NCBI GenBank assembly: GCA_003667245.1
Contig: RCNN01000070.1
Location: 45,523-109,522 of the forward strand
Source of the DNA: Heterostelium multicystogenum
Taxonomy: Eukaryota > Evosea > Eumycetozoa > Acytosteliales > Acytosteliaceae
DNA length: 64,000 bases
Direction of reading: 5' to 3'
Positions 43,559 to 55,689 of this stretch are shown piece by piece. Position numbers and translations under genes: made by a program. A model generated the notes under the pieces. That model had not been told where the DNA came from and did no database searches. It saw only the letters and a list, made by a program, of their open reading frames with translations. Each line of letters opens with the position of its first letter. Positions within the stretch are counted from its first letter, which is position 1.

Positions 43559-45241
43559 TTTCTGTAATTAAATAAATTGTATGTGAAAAATATAAATGCG
43601 TTGGATATAATTATAATCGTTCGATCAGTCAGTCAGTCTCTGTGATATTATAAGGAATAATTATAATAGCTTTAATTGGGTGTAGAATGGTTGAAGGTGA
43701 CTATGAAGCCAAAGAATAATTTGATTTCGCTCGCCAGTGAAAATTCTTGAAATTGTCTCTATCTGGATAATACTGTAAAGTTGGGGTAGATAGGCTATTA
43801 TATATTAATAAATGAAAATTAAGAATATTAGTAGAGTAAATTAATAATGAAAAATAATAAATAGAATGTCCAAATTAATTAACAATTTGATAATTTTAAT
43901 AATGCAAAATATGATGAATATGATGATAGTAGAGTAGTTAATTTGTAATACAACAATAAAATCATAAAATAATTTAAATAGATAATCGCGATAATACATA
44001 AATAGTAAATATATTGATATTGATTCAGGTGTTATGATGAATTCTTGTGGTTGTTTGTCGTGTGAGCGAGTAGTGAGTGAGTAGTGAGTGATAGTGTGTG
44101 TGTATGTGAGTTACTTGTATAGTACCAATCTAATCTAAAAAATAAAATATGGTCATAAAAATCAATCAATAATATTAATTATAAGATCAATTTAGTATGT
44201 TAAAATATAAAAGTTAAAAGTATATATATTAAATAAATAATAAAAATAGATATCAAGTTATATATAAATATATAAACAAATATGGTTTACAAAAAAAGGA
44301 AATGACTGAGGGATGTCAGTTGTTTCTTCCTATTTTGACATTATATAATATATGTCATTGGTGTAAATAAAGAGGACTCTTGATGTGTAAAAGGTCACCT
44401 GAAATGGGAATTATTATATACAATTATTATGGTATTGGTGTTCTGTACATCAAGATTATCAATCTTTAATTTGGTGGTTAGAACTTTGGCTGTTTGTCTG
44501 AAAGTTATTGTGAAATTCTTATAATTGACTCTGTATACATTCAACGGCTATGTCTATTATATTCATATAGCTATGAAATGATCCTGCGATTTATATGTAG
44601 ATAGAAAAATAAGCTCAAAGAAATTAATATTACCTGTTGTTATTATATTGAGTTTCAGTTGATATGATTCGTTCTAACTAGCGCCAATAACCGATGACTT
44701 AATGACTTGACAAATGTAAAAGATAAATAAATAAATAAATAGGTATATATAGTTTTTGAAAAGGGACAGAGGCCTATAATAATTCTATTCGTATTAAAAT
44801 GAATAATATTTGCAAACTATCTTTATGTATCTGTAAATAAGCGTGTTTGCACTTTTGTGTGTTTAAAGAGCTGTTGACAGTGTGTGTGTGTATGAATAGA
44901 GGTGTGTGTGTGTGCGTGTTGTTTCAAAATGAAATGTTAATGAATACTTTATTTAATTCAATTCATATGAATGAACAACCTTACAATAAATTAAATTGAA
45001 AAAAGAAATCAAAAATCAAAAAAAATGGGAAATTTGAAACTATTTTGTTTGCTCCGAACCACAACTAATTATTTTTTTGTGCAAAAAAACAACACCAACC
45101 ATAATGGTGATTTTCAAAGTTAGATAGTCATCTGCGTCGTTAACTCTGAGTTTGGTGTGTTAATTTGTGTTTTGTTATTATCATTTTATTAAATTAACAC
45201 CAGGTTAATTGATTGATTTATTAATATTAAATTTACCCTTT
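43559..45241. other. Intergenic, upstream of the thioesterase gene
   Basis: About 1.7 kb, AT-rich, no coding character. It holds a GAGTAGTGAGTG-type minisatellite near 44070-44090 and TG repeats near 44880-44920. Poly(A/T) tracts near 45000-45090 lie beyond the end of TSEN34. Confidence 0.5.
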
Positions 45242-46677
45242 TTATGTGACACCCTCCCATGTTAAAAATAGATAGTCAACCTCAAAATTAGGTTGTTGTT
45301 GTTTTTTGAATAATAGATTAGTGTCGATATTCTTATTATTATTGTCACTGCCACTGCTGTTGTTGTTGTTGTTTGTGTCGTGACTGGTTGTTGTTGTTGT
45401 TGATAATATTGGAATTGCTGTGGCGAGAAGAGTTGTTTTATTTACACTGACTGCCAATCTTGACATTGTGGTCAGTTCACGTGATGACAATGCATGTGTA
45501 TGTGCACGAACGATCACTATCAATTCTGAGTGATGCAGGAGCGGATCGCCTGGATATGCTAGGAACGACCCTCCAAATTTACTTCCATTCGTGAGATAGT
45601 ATCCACGCTTCCACAGATCTTCAAATACATGGTATCGGTGCAACTCGATCTCTGACATCTCGCTCAGCAACTCTTGGAATGTGACAATTGCACCGGTAGA
45701 TCTTCTCGACCTCCAACTCGCATATACACTGTAGTCGATTGCAGTACAGTTGTTGTATCTTCATTATTTTCAGTAGGTTGTTGCTGTTGCTGTTGTTTTG
45801 AGTATTTTAATACCTCCTTGATAGATGTAAACAATTTTATATGTGTCATTCCTTCAAAATTCTGTTTGTTTTGTTGTATTTGTTGTTGTTGTTGCTGCTG
45901 CTGTTCTTTGTTTTTCATATCTACATCTTCAATTGATTGTTATTTAGTTGATTTGGTGGTTGTTGTGATTCTCTCTGTTGTTGTTGTTGTTGTTGTTGTT
46001 GCTGCTGTAATTGTTGTTGCTTCTCTTGCTTCTTCTGAAGTTTCTTTTGTTTCTTTTTGACGTACTATCCTTTTCGTTATTATCTTTGAATTGTTGATCT
46101 TTTTGACGCTTCTTCTCTACCATTATATCGACTTGTCTTGTCATGTCGAGTTGTCTTGTTTCATTCAAGGCCGCGAGCTCTTCTAGTAGTGGCACTGGTA
46201 GGTCACCTTCATCCTTTACTCTTAGCCAACCTTGTCCGACACCCAAAGCAACCTCTTCGACGACAACATCAGAGGTACAGTACCGCCCAATGTATGTGTC
46301 GTCACTACCAAACCAATTAAACACCCAACCAATCTATATTTATTTCTCAAAACATCGGATCTAATCAGAAACAAGAGCGCACCAAGTCACAGCAGTAACA
46401 GAAAGCAGTAGTTGTAAATAATAATATATTAGCCAACATTATTCATAAACAATATCAACAGCAAAGCACAACAATCATATGCCCAAACCTATAAGCTAAA
46501 TCATATCATACCAGAAGAATCCCAAACAAAATGATATTTTTTATTGATTCTACAAACATCAATAACAGCAACTTCATCATCATCATCATCATCTTCTTCT
46601 TCTTCACATTTATCTCTTTCTCTATCTCTATCCTTTGGAAGAAGTAGATGATCCGATTCCATATCCTGAGGATCCAT
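45242..46677 (-). CDS. tsen34: tRNA-splicing endonuclease subunit Sen34
   Basis: One of the two catalytic subunits that cut introns from pre-tRNAs (the 3' splice-site nuclease). Start at 46677 opens an acidic first exon (MDPQDMESDHLLL, EEEDDDDDDEVAVIDVCR) ending FVWDSS before an intron (near 46511). Next comes the N-terminal domain (GLPV-like region with PVPLLEELAALN), a long Gln/Asn-rich insert, then the nuclease domain: HVFEDLWKRGYYLTNGSKFG with the active Tyr, HHSELIVIVRAH with the His, and VNKTTLLATAI with the Lys, so the triad is present. Frame breaks lie near 45950 and 45675. Asn/Gln inserts enlarge it well beyond the yeast protein. Confidence 0.9.
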
Positions 46678-47126
46678 CTTATTTATTATTATTAATATAT
46701 ATTTATTATTAATTTAAAGAGGAAGAACTGTCGATTCTATACTTTTCCTTGATTGTTCTAATTTTTTTTTTTTTTTTTTTTTTTTTGATGATAATAAATG
46801 AGTTGTAACAATGTGAAATTGAAGGGAAAAGGATGAGAAAGATGGGTGTCATTTCATTCCATTCTTTTTTGCATTTTTATTTTTTCTTTTCTTTTTTTTT
46901 TTTTTTTCTAACAATTTCAAGCAAACCCATTGGTGAATTGTATTTTGTGTTCACCTTATATAAACCCCTTCTGCTAACCAGTTTTATTATTATCTAACAC
47001 TCAATATCAATAAAACACAAATATTCAATTTGTATATATTTATTTATTTATTCATCAATATAATATCATATTCAATTATATTATTCTTCATTCTAATAAA
47101 CCTATAGATTTAAACTAAAGCAAAAA
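46678..47126. promoter_or_regulatory. Divergent promoter region of TSEN34 and MBF1
   Basis: About 450 bp between divergent starts, with long T runs at 46760-46785 and 46890-46910 and a TATATAA-like site near 46960. Nothing else is recognised. Confidence 0.45.
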
Positions 47127-47617
47127 ATGTCCGAAGTAGCAAAGAAATGTATGTATTGTAGTTCTAGATTGTTTCAAATTAAAATGATGATTATTTACAT
47201 CTTTTTAATTTAATTAAACGACTATAGACAACGCAGGTACCAACAAAGGTCATTCACAAGTTCAATGCCAAGAAGATTGAAGAAGAAGAGGAATCAATTA
47301 AGATTCCAGAGTTAAAGGCATCAGTTCCAAAGGCTATTCAAAAGGCTCGTGTTCAACTCGGTATGAACCAAAAGGAATTGGCTGCTAAGATTTACGAAAC
47401 TGCATCAGTCGTAAACTCATACGAAAATGGTTCTGCTATTCCAAGCGTTCCAATCTTGATTAAGATGGAAAAGGTTTTGAATGTTAAATTAAGAGGAAAA
47501 AGACATTGGTACTCCACTCAAGTGAAGTGCTTAGAGTACCTATCATATATATATAGACAAACAATCACCTCGCCACTACTTAACGAACTCTTACTTGTAA
47601 AAATCAAATACCTCTGA
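47127..47617 (+). CDS. mbf1: Multiprotein bridging factor 1 (MBF1/EDF1)
   Basis: Transcription coactivator and ribosome-associated quality-control factor. Exon 1 (47127-47149) gives MSEVAKK. After an intron, exon 2 opens YNAGTNKGH, matching the KKxxAGxNKxH of MBF1. One surplus T in CATTCAC near 47253 breaks the frame, after which KFNAKKIEEEEESIK leads into the Cro-type helix-turn-helix: IQKARVQLGMNQKELAAKIY, ASVVNSYENGSAIPSVPILI, KMEKVLNVKLRG. The region beyond KLRGK is uncertain; the true stop may be near 47550 in another frame. The 47617 end is simply the open frame. Length is close to the family's 130-150 residues. Confidence 0.88.
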
Positions 47618-48040
47618 CTTACTGCGCAACCATTTTAAAAAAACAAAAACAAAAAAATAACAATTGAATCTTGTTTAAGAGGTCAAATATATAATGAATC
47701 AATAACATATTCAATCAGCCAACCAATGTAAATCTCCCCCAACATAACAACTAATCGAAAAATAATAATAAATCATATTTTTTGTTGAGTTTAAATCTAT
47801 TTTAGTATATTATTGATTTTATCGTAGATATCTATCTCTATATCTTATTTGGTAGATTTAATCACACTATTGGGTTGTTCTGGGTCATTCATGGAAAAAT
47901 TAGATTAATCCCACTCTCAAGAGTTTCTCAAATTCCGATTCAAGAATGATGACATAACCTGGCATATCACCATCACTTTTCTACTTCTATTTATAATATT
48001 AAGTTCCATTTCAATTTCAGTGATTCAATAACTCTAGATA
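47618..48040. other. Intergenic, no gene recognised
   Basis: About 420 bp between two rightward genes, AT-rich, without repeats or RNA gene signals. Confidence 0.5.
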
Positions 48041-49319
48041 ATGGACATCATTTCATTTAGATCTATATTCAATAATAAATATTTAAGCTGCTATGTTTTT
48101 GAACAGGTGGCTGCTATTCACAGAACATTGGATGCTGATAGCTATAGATGGAACTCATTAGTATTGACACCTAGTTTGTTGGTAGCATATAACTATTTTG
48201 ATTATGTGAAACGTGCTTTCAAAGAACTTGAATCGACAAGAGAGCAATATGAACAAAGTATCTATAGATCAGTCATCGCAGCTATTTCACTTGGGAGATT
48301 GGAAATATTGGTTTACTTGATTGAGGAGCTTAATATCGATTTGACTGTTGGTAAAACCAAGACTATGGACATGATGGTATTGGCTGCTAGCTATGGATAC
48401 TTTGAAATCATGAAATATCTAGATCAACTAAGGACTAGAGATAATGAAGGATGGAAACAAATCAAATGGCTATATGGCATAGCGATGCATGATGTTCCAA
48501 TTAGATCAGACTCTGTCGATGTGATACAATGGCTGTCAGATCGAATACCTCTGGGATTTCAACAGAAATGCCCGTCAACCAGCTATAGAAAAGTAATGGA
48601 GAATGCAATGGCCCATGGAAGAATATCCATTGCCAAATGGCTCCTAGAACATGATGATGTGACACAGTGCCAGCAATTGCAAACCAAATCTAGTTCAAAT
48701 GGCTTTGGAGGGTGGAAAGATAGATTCCATTCGGTTCTTGGGCACACTTGCGCAATCAGATGAGACTATAAGAGATAGTTTTAAATTGATCTATCCATTG
48801 AAAGTTGCTGCTCATAAAGGTCATTTTGACCTGCTAAAATGGCTCCACTATCATGGCGATGAGCTTGGTGTCGGACCTTTGCGCTGCACCCCTGCAGTTA
48901 TGGATGCAGCTGCCGTATCAAATCACTTGGAGATAGTCAAGTTCTTACAGGAGAATAGAACTGAAGGCTGTACTACACTGGCGATGGATAGTATTAGAGA
49001 TCTCTCTCTTTTAAAATACCTTCATGAAAATAGAACAGAAGGATGCACACATCTTGTCTATGAATGGTCAGCATACCACGGCTCAGTCGATATTCTACGC
49101 TTCCTTCTTGAAAATCGAACTGAAAACTATTGGATCACCAATGTGATGGATATGGCAATACTAGGAGAGAGTCTAGATTCAATTGTATTTCTTCTTGAGA
49201 ATCGTACAGAATATACTCCAAAATACGCTATGTCCAAGATAGTAGAGTATAGTAAAACAGAAAAGTTATTACAACCTCTATTGAATTATTTGAAGGACCA
49301 AAAAGCAATAAAAGAATGA
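48041..49319 (+). CDS. Ankyrin-like NRTEGC-repeat protein (dictyostelid family)
   Basis: Starts MDIISFRSIFNNKYLSCYVF and continues with an N-terminal module (AAIHRTLDADSYRWNSL, AYNYFDYVKRAFKE) shared with the larger paralogue at 51.1-52.8 kb. Degenerate ankyrin-type repeats follow (LAASYGYFEIMKYL, AAHKGHFDLLKWLHYHGD, NHLEIVKFLQENRTEGCTT, SLLKYLHENRTEGCTHLV). The recurring ENRTEGCT is characteristic of a family greatly expanded in some dictyostelids. One surplus base between 48700 and 48760 shifts the frame. No catalytic or membrane part. Function unknown; ankyrin stacks usually bind proteins. Confidence 0.82.
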
Positions 49320-49560
49320 TTTCTTGGTCCAGGTTTTGTTTCCATCGAATTCTCAGTATTATGATTCATGAGTGTAGGCAATCAAGACCCAGACTAGTTG
49401 TTCAAATCAACTTAAGCTTCAGAGTAGGTAACCTATAGAGGTTATCTATTTGTACAATATTGAAGTTCCAAGATTTGCCAAGCAGTCCACCAAGATTAAA
49501 ATATTAATTTTCCTCTCGAAATTTCATTTCATTTTCCAAGTGATTAGCTTGCATTTGCAA

Positions 49561-50981
49561 ATGTATCAAAGTCAACTAACATCACTGTTATTATATGAAA
49601 TATTTAAATTAACATTCAACTCATGTATTACTACAACTATCACTACTTCTATTGTACAATATGGTCATCAGGTTAGTCTCATTGATGATGTCAGCAAACC
49701 TGGTTTCCAAACAGCTGCTCACTCGTTTCGTTGGCTAAGGTCGCTGAGACTAGTTAATAAATACTTCAATAGTCTATTTAGAAAGTGTCATACTAAGTTG
49801 GTTATTAATAGTAAACTAACAGAAGACGACGTCAATCTGCTGCTAGAGAAGCAATATGACTGTGTAAAAGAGCTGATTATTGAGCATGCTGCCACCTCGA
49901 CACTGACAACATTTGCCCACAAGCTATCGAGTCATCAAAAGATAGTTGATTCACTACATACCTTACACTGCTCGCCTTGTATATTAGAAATTTCCACGAC
50001 AATGACTATGCATTTCAAACGATAATCAATAAACAGAATAACAGTGGTTGCAAAAGTAGCAGTGGCCAAGACAAGATCTATAGAAAGTATTCAAAGCTAT
50101 CGAAATTGAATCTATTCATTGAAAATGAAGAAGATGTAAACAGGTCCAACTTTATAGTCATGGATAGCGTGCTACCAAGTTTGGAGAGGTTGACTCTCAA
50201 CTACAGTGGCGAAGCAAAGTATAACTCTTTGATTGGAATCAATTCATTGTTGGTTTATACATCTTTGCTGGGTGGTCTACAGAAACTATCGATCAAAGTA
50301 TTAGGCAAGATAGATAAGGATAGTCCAAAATGGCACTGGGCAACAATAGATCATATCAAGATGTTTTTGGATCAAGTCAGCTTGAATATGCCCAAGCTAG
50401 TTCATCTGAGTTTTCCTATCATGGTTGAGCGACGCCACAAGCAAGCGGCCTTCTTACACTTGGTCAATTTTCTACATTCTTCTTCCCTTGAATCGTTTGG
50501 CTACAGACTACGCCTCAAAAAGCATCTTAACAGCTACTTATTAAGCAGTTCAGACCCTCAAGAGCAATGCCAAATAAGAAAGCTTTCAATTTCGTCAAGT
50601 TGCCTACATCAAATCTATATTGGAAGAAAGATCAAGAGATTAAAGATCATTTTAGACTCCAATCACTATAATAATGATCAAGTACGCACACCAGAGTCAT
50701 GTCAACAAGATGAAATACTATTTAGCAATATAGATTGCTTCAATTTAGTCGAGCATTTAGCTGTTAGTTTCAATCGACTCCTCTTTCCACAACAACACCT
50801 AATTAGATTCCTGTCGAATCTACTAAAACGCAACACAACGACTAGAAGCATCACTTTGAAATGCATCAATGGTTTCGATGACAGCTCTTCATTCTTCACA
50901 GTTCTTTCAGAGGCAATCAAATGCAACCATACCCTTGAGCATTTAGATTTAGTTGTACCCAGAACTGAAGAGCTACTGTAA
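49561..50981 (+). CDS. F-box-like / LRR-like dictyostelid protein
   Basis: Start chosen at 49561 (MYQSQLTSLLLYEIFKLTFN); an earlier in-frame ATG at 49450 has leader-like sequence. The first 60 residues resemble an F-box (LLLYEIFKLTF, SLRLVNKYFNSLFRKCHTK). The rest is a long solenoid with leucine-spaced strands (LPSLERLTLNY, GGLQKLSIKVLG, MPKLVHLSFPIM, NHTLEHLDLVVP), like the F-box/LRR proteins expanded in dictyostelids. A single frame break near 49975-49990 separates the halves. If the F-box is real, a role in ubiquitin-ligase substrate choice is plausible. No named gene recognised. It ends 80 bp before the end of the opposing ankyrin-like gene. Confidence 0.65.
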
Positions 50982-51060
50982 CATAGCACCTGTAACATAT
51001 ATAAGTTTAATAAATAAGGTCGATTCATCACACAACTTGATGGATAATAGTACATTCTCT

Positions 51061-52770
51061 TTATTTCTGGATTTGATAACCTCTCTCTCTGAAATAGTAT
51101 CTGATGTTGTCAATGGAAAACTCGTATATTTCCTCAGCCAACTCCATTGCCGAGTTAATATCAAACTTTGATGGATATTTCTCTAAAAGCTGGTCAGCAA
51201 GGGAATAGTAAAAGTGTACAACTGCCTCCAAGATTGATTTACTTGTCCATTCAACCAATTGATTCTTCAAAAGATAGTTAATTATGTCTGGCCGCCTCTT
51301 TTTAATGGCGCCAATAAGGGCATTCTCTGTGCACCGCTCTGGCCTATTTTCATGAAGATATTGGACAATCTCTAGGTTTCCACCTGACGCTGCGCAGTCT
51401 ATGGCCTTGAGCCAATATTGCTGGTCTGGGTATTTCTCATTGAGAAAGCGTATCATTTCCAGTCCTTCTGTATTATTGACCGGGCTTTTACATGCATCAA
51501 CAATCACGATGTTGCTAGCGGCACACTCACTTCTGTTATCAACCAAGAACTTGAAGATCTCTAAATGTCCATTAACAGCTGCATTGTACAATGCATTCTC
51601 TGAGCATCCTTCTGTTCGATTGAAATGAAGATACTGTACGAGCTCTAATGAGAAACAAGCGGCATTGTCCATGGCACGAGTTGTGCATCCTTCCGACCTG
51701 TTGGTATGGAGCCATATTATCATGTCCTTATACGCATCTACTGATATATTTGGCGGATTTGCTCTAGCAAAATCCATTGCTTTAGTCGTACATCCTTCAG
51801 TGCGATTATCATGCAGCCATTTGACGACATCATAGTGACCATTCTCCGCTGCAATATTCATGGCGAACTTTGAGCATCCTTCGGTACGGTATTCGTGAAG
51901 CCACTTTATAATATGAAGATATCCATGTGAAGCCGAGAGATTCATTGCATTTTCAGTACATGTGATTCTGCATTGCATCTTGTGTGCCCAGAGAATAGAA
52001 TTTAGGAATCCGCTATCTGCTATGATATCAATATTTACAGTGATAGTATCTGGATTGATAAGGTCATACTCCAACAACCAATCCAATAGATGAACATGCC
52101 CATTCTCCAGTGCAAGATGGACCATTTGGTGCCTGTTGTCTTGAGGTCGGTTGGCAATCAGCCACTTTAGCATCTCTAACTTTCCATTTTTGGCTGCAAT
52201 CTCAATGGGTGTAATAGACATGTTCTGATTGACAACGGAATCACCAACCTTATTAGACAACCAAATGACCATATCGAGCGTTCCTCTGTCTGCAGCTACC
52301 TCCAACCCCTCGATATAGACATTCCTGGTGATATCGCAGGTATCATCATGATCAATGAGGAATCGCTCGAGCAATACCAAATTCTCTAGCTTCTTGCTAT
52401 AGGCGGCACGATAAAACATCAGAGAGTGGCGAATATAATTAGATAGCTTCAACCCAAGATCATTGGCAAGCATCTCTAATATTTGGAAGCGACCCCACTC
52501 AATCGATATCGAAATGGAGAACCCAATCAATCTTATGATATGAGAGCTACAATCTTTCTTTAGATACTTCCCAAAGAAGTCACGCACATAGTCCACATAA
52601 TTATACTTAATTGCCAAGAGCGGATTGTTCTTCAGCTGTATCCACTCACAGGTCTTTAATGACATCGACCGATGTATATATCTGACATCATTAAATATAT
52701 CACATCGTAACACTTGATTATTGAATACTTTGTTAAATAATTCATATGATAGCGTTGTCATCATTAACAT
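51061..52770 (-). CDS. Ankyrin-like NRTEGC-repeat protein, full length
   Basis: Intact single-exon protein of 569 residues, the larger paralogue of the gene at 48.0-49.3 kb. The N-terminal module reads MTTLSYELFNKVFNNQVLRC and VRYIHRSMSLKTCEWIQL. About a dozen ankyrin-type repeats follow, many ending in the signature (IIKWLHEYRTEGCSKFAMN, DVVKWLHDNRTEGCTTKAM, LVQYLHFNRTEGCSENALY, IVQYLHENRPERCTENALI). The repeat period is about 33 residues. There is no signal peptide, membrane helix or enzyme domain. M at 52770 or two residues on (MMTT) are equal candidates. Function unknown. The inverted arrangement of the two paralogues around an F-box/LRR gene suggests local duplication. Confidence 0.88.
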   Translation of the reverse strand: MLMMTTLSYELFNKVFNNQVLRCDIFNDVRYIHRSMSLKTCEWIQLKNNPLLAIKYNYVDYVRDFFGKYLKKDCSSHIIRLIGFSISISIEWGRFQILEMLANDLGLKLSNYIRHSLMFYRAAYSKKLENLVLLERFLIDHDDTCDITRNVYIEGLEVAADRGTLDMVIWLSNKVGDSVVNQNMSITPIEIAAKNGKLEMLKWLIANRPQDNRHQMVHLALENGHVHLLDWLLEYDLINPDTITVNIDIIADSGFLNSILWAHKMQCRITCTENAMNLSASHGYLHIIKWLHEYRTEGCSKFAMNIAAENGHYDVVKWLHDNRTEGCTTKAMDFARANPPNISVDAYKDMIIWLHTNRSEGCTTRAMDNAACFSLELVQYLHFNRTEGCSENALYNAAVNGHLEIFKFLVDNRSECAASNIVIVDACKSPVNNTEGLEMIRFLNEKYPDQQYWLKAIDCAASGGNLEIVQYLHENRPERCTENALIGAIKKRRPDIINYLLKNQLVEWTSKSILEAVVHFYYSLADQLLEKYPSKFDINSAMELAEEIYEFSIDNIRYYFRERGYQIQK

Positions 52771-53417
52771 ATGATCTTTCAGAAAACATGAAAGTTGATG
52801 TCCAAAATGATCAGTTTTGACTCAGTACAGGAATATCACCAAAGTCAATTATATATTCTCAGTTTATCAAGAACATTCAAACAATTACAAACTTAAGTAT
52901 TCACACATCTCATTTCCTCTTTTCTTGAGAATCAGTTCTTTTATTGTCTCATTAATATGAGAACTATTTCAAAATTAGATAATGCTCATTGAATAGCATT
53001 TCATGGTCTACTCTCGTTATTAGTATAAACAACATGAACTCATCTACATTTTTGATGTTCGCAAGTGCGAAATAATAAACCACGGCGTGTCATGATATCA
53101 TAACATCCATTTGTATTTAAACCATTGTCGAACATTGGAAACCCAATATAAATTCTGACCAAGGTCAAAGTTAATAAAAATATCTAAAAATAAATGTTGA
53201 TGGATATGATTTAAAATAATCCATTTATTTTCAAATAATTTTACAATTTTGATGATCAAAGTGTTGATCTGTGATGAAAACAAAAAAAACATCATATTTT
53301 CAACACTTGACCACCAGGAATTTTTAATTAATATTAAACTTGTGAATATTATTATTATTATTTGATTATCATATTTATTTGTTTTTATACCTTTTTTGTA
53401 ATAGTATCTAAAAGAGG
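52771..53417. other. Divergent upstream region, no gene recognised
   Basis: About 650 bp between the ankyrin-like start and the HAD-like start. AT-rich with an ATT run near 53350. Reverse-strand open stretches over 53100-53600 are shadows of the HAD gene or low-complexity sequence. Confidence 0.5.
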
Positions 53418-54147
53418 ATGAGCAGCAGTATAGGTAGTCCTGTTGAGGCCTCGAAACATGAGAGTGGTGGTCCGGAGAAGCCAACCACTCCGCCACAGAA
53501 GATCGATGTGGTCGCTCTTGATTTGGGGTGGCGTGGTATTTTCAGCTGGAAAGGAAGTCGCTGCCCAGGCTTGGGAGCGTCGTGGATACGACTCAAAGCT
53601 GATCCGTCAGCTGTTGGTCTCACCAGAGTCAATGGACCTGCGAAAAGGTCTCATGACTGACGACGAGTTTTGGAACGGATACTTTAAGAAAAACTGTCCG
53701 GCCAACTATGATGTCGATGTCATCAAGAAGCAATGGTACGATGGTTACGTGATGGATCACGACATTATGGCGTTGATCGTCAACCTGCGTTACAGCGGCT
53801 ACAGAATCGCAGCTTTCAGTGGTAACATTCAATCGCGTATCGACTACCTCGAGGACAAATACAACTTTAGACGATACTTTGACTATGAAATATACTCATT
53901 CGACTGCAACTACACCAAACCCGATTCGAGATTTATTGAAGTTCTCATTAAAAGCATCTATCCCGATGCTAACGATGAAACCTTCCAACAATACGGCTCA
54001 CGTATCCTCTACATCGACGACAACGAGAAGGATGCCGAGCCATCCAAACAATATAACATACCGACCTTCATCTACCGTCGTGGACAAATCGCACAACTAA
54101 AAGCAAAACTAGAAGAATTTGGTATAAAAATAAGGAGATTAGGATAG
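53418..54147 (+). CDS. HAD-superfamily hydrolase-like protein
   Basis: Start at 53418 (MSSSIGSPVEASKHESGGPE). One surplus G in TTGGGGTGG near 53527 breaks the frame; without it motif I reads VVALDLGGVVFSAGKE, and length falls from 730 to 729 nt, giving 242 residues. Other HAD motifs: II FSGN (near 53817), III Lys in TKPDSRF, IV YIDDNEKD. Cap helices resemble those of epoxide-hydrolase/haloacid-dehalogenase-like subfamily IA (DDEFWNGYFKKN). Motif I has DLGG rather than DxDG, so the second Asp is missing: phosphatase activity is doubtful, and a different hydrolase or non-catalytic role is possible. Substrate unknown. Confidence 0.8.
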
Positions 54148-54376
54148 ACCACTGAATAACATAATAAGAATAATAGTGTAGACAAACATATCATATCGAG
54201 TTAAGATTAGATTACCTAGCTATAGGCTATAATCATTCATGTTTAAAAACAACAGTAAATAATAAAATGTAAAATATAACTAATGCTGTTGTTGCTGCTG
54301 TTGCTTCTGCTTGTGCTATTGCTATAATAATAATAATAATAATAATCTTTTATATTTGATCATTGCCATCTATATC
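54148..54376. other. Short convergent intergenic region
   Basis: 229 bp between two convergent stops, with a CTGTTG repeat near 54285 and an ATA run near 54327. No gene. Confidence 0.5.
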
Positions 54377-55689
54377 CTAACTTCCATAGATTTTCACAAT
54401 TGCTGAATGCACCTTTTCTGTTAAGTTCTTTATATTCTGCAGAGTTCTGGTAGTTTCTGATTCGAGGACATCTTTACGACGGCACTGTTTAAGTTGTTGC
54501 TCCAACCATGTCTCGCTGACTTCTTTCTCCAGTTGATCCATTGATATTCCGTTGTATCGCAGTATTCCTTCTAGATTGTCCTTTGCGTAAAATGAAAAAT
54601 CTATTGCAATCTCTTCATTGCCAAACCGCATATCACGCTTATTAAATCCATATTTAGGCTCAAAGCTATACAGTTGTGCTAGCGCTTGTTATTACTGCTG
54701 CCGATGAGCCTCCTCCAAAAAAAGATGCAAAAACATAGAGAAGTGTAAACAAAAGCATGATGATTGAAAAGAATGAAGAAGTTTCTTGCTGATTTTGACC
54801 ACCTCCAGCTCTGGCATGCCACCAAATTGATAGTGGAAGGTGCGACCTCTGTGGCCCTGCATCGGTTGGAAATCAGAGTAGAACGGATGATTACGACGTG
54901 CTCCACCCCCACGGGTTGGAATTCCAAAGAATATATTGAAAATATCCTCGGGTGACAGTTCCTCTTCGAATCCATGTCGACCGCCACCTCCGAATCCACT
55001 GCGAGACGCACTCATCGGTGATTCCGATCCGTGCAAATCGTATGCCGATCTCTATTTGGATCGCTCAAACATGAAAATGCCTGTGTAACAACTAAATAGA
55101 TGGATTTTATATTAATATGACTCTGCTTGCTCGCCAATCCACTGCCTTCGCCATTTGTTCTATATACTCTTAAATGCTTCTTCTGCACCAGGTGCATGGT
55201 TCTTGTCGGGATGCATCTGTAATGCAAGCTTTCTATATGCCTTCTTAATATCTACATCTGTTGCTGTCTTCTTGACCTCCAATACCTCATAGTATGATTT
55301 ACATGCTTTGATTTTCTTGATCAGCTGGACCTGTTCTGCTGTATATTTTGGTTTGCTGCTTCTGATGTTGTTGAAGATGAAGACTGCTCACTGTGTCCAC
55401 TCTTGCTATCGCTAGATGATGAAGTTGCAGTATGTCTTTTGTGTGTTGTACTGCCATTACTACTCTTCTTAGCATGCTCTCCATCGGCTTTTTCGCTGTC
55501 GTTTTGAGGAGTGGTATTTTGGCGATGCTTCAGCTTCATTATAAAAAATTCAATAAATCTCTTGCTTTACTTGTAGGATACAAAGCGATTGACTTGTTTA
55601 AGAACTTTATTGCAGCTTCTTTATTTCCTTCGCCAATCTTCTTCATAGCTATCTCGATACATCTCACAGCTTCATCTTTATTTCCCCAT
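54377..55689 (-). CDS. ER-membrane J-domain protein, DNAJB12/14-like
   Basis: Hsp70 co-chaperone of the ER membrane. Start inferred at 55689: ATGGGGAAATAAAG has one surplus G, without which it reads [18 protein letters not shown], close to the DNAJB12 start. Then a TPR-like helix pair ([18 protein letters not shown]), a polar linker, and the J domain ([40 protein letters not shown] with the [13 protein letters not shown]). Then a Gly-rich segment ([30 protein letters not shown]), one membrane helix region (near 54690-54770, [17 protein letters not shown]) and the C-terminal DUF1977-type domain ([20 protein letters not shown]). An intron fits near 55168-55085. Several further frame breaks. The layout matches the family throughout. 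Confidence 0.88.

Noticed and set aside
45674..46060. Plus-strand open stretch rich in Cys and Val
   Set aside because: Complement of Gln/Asn codon repeats in TSEN34; no protein character of its own.
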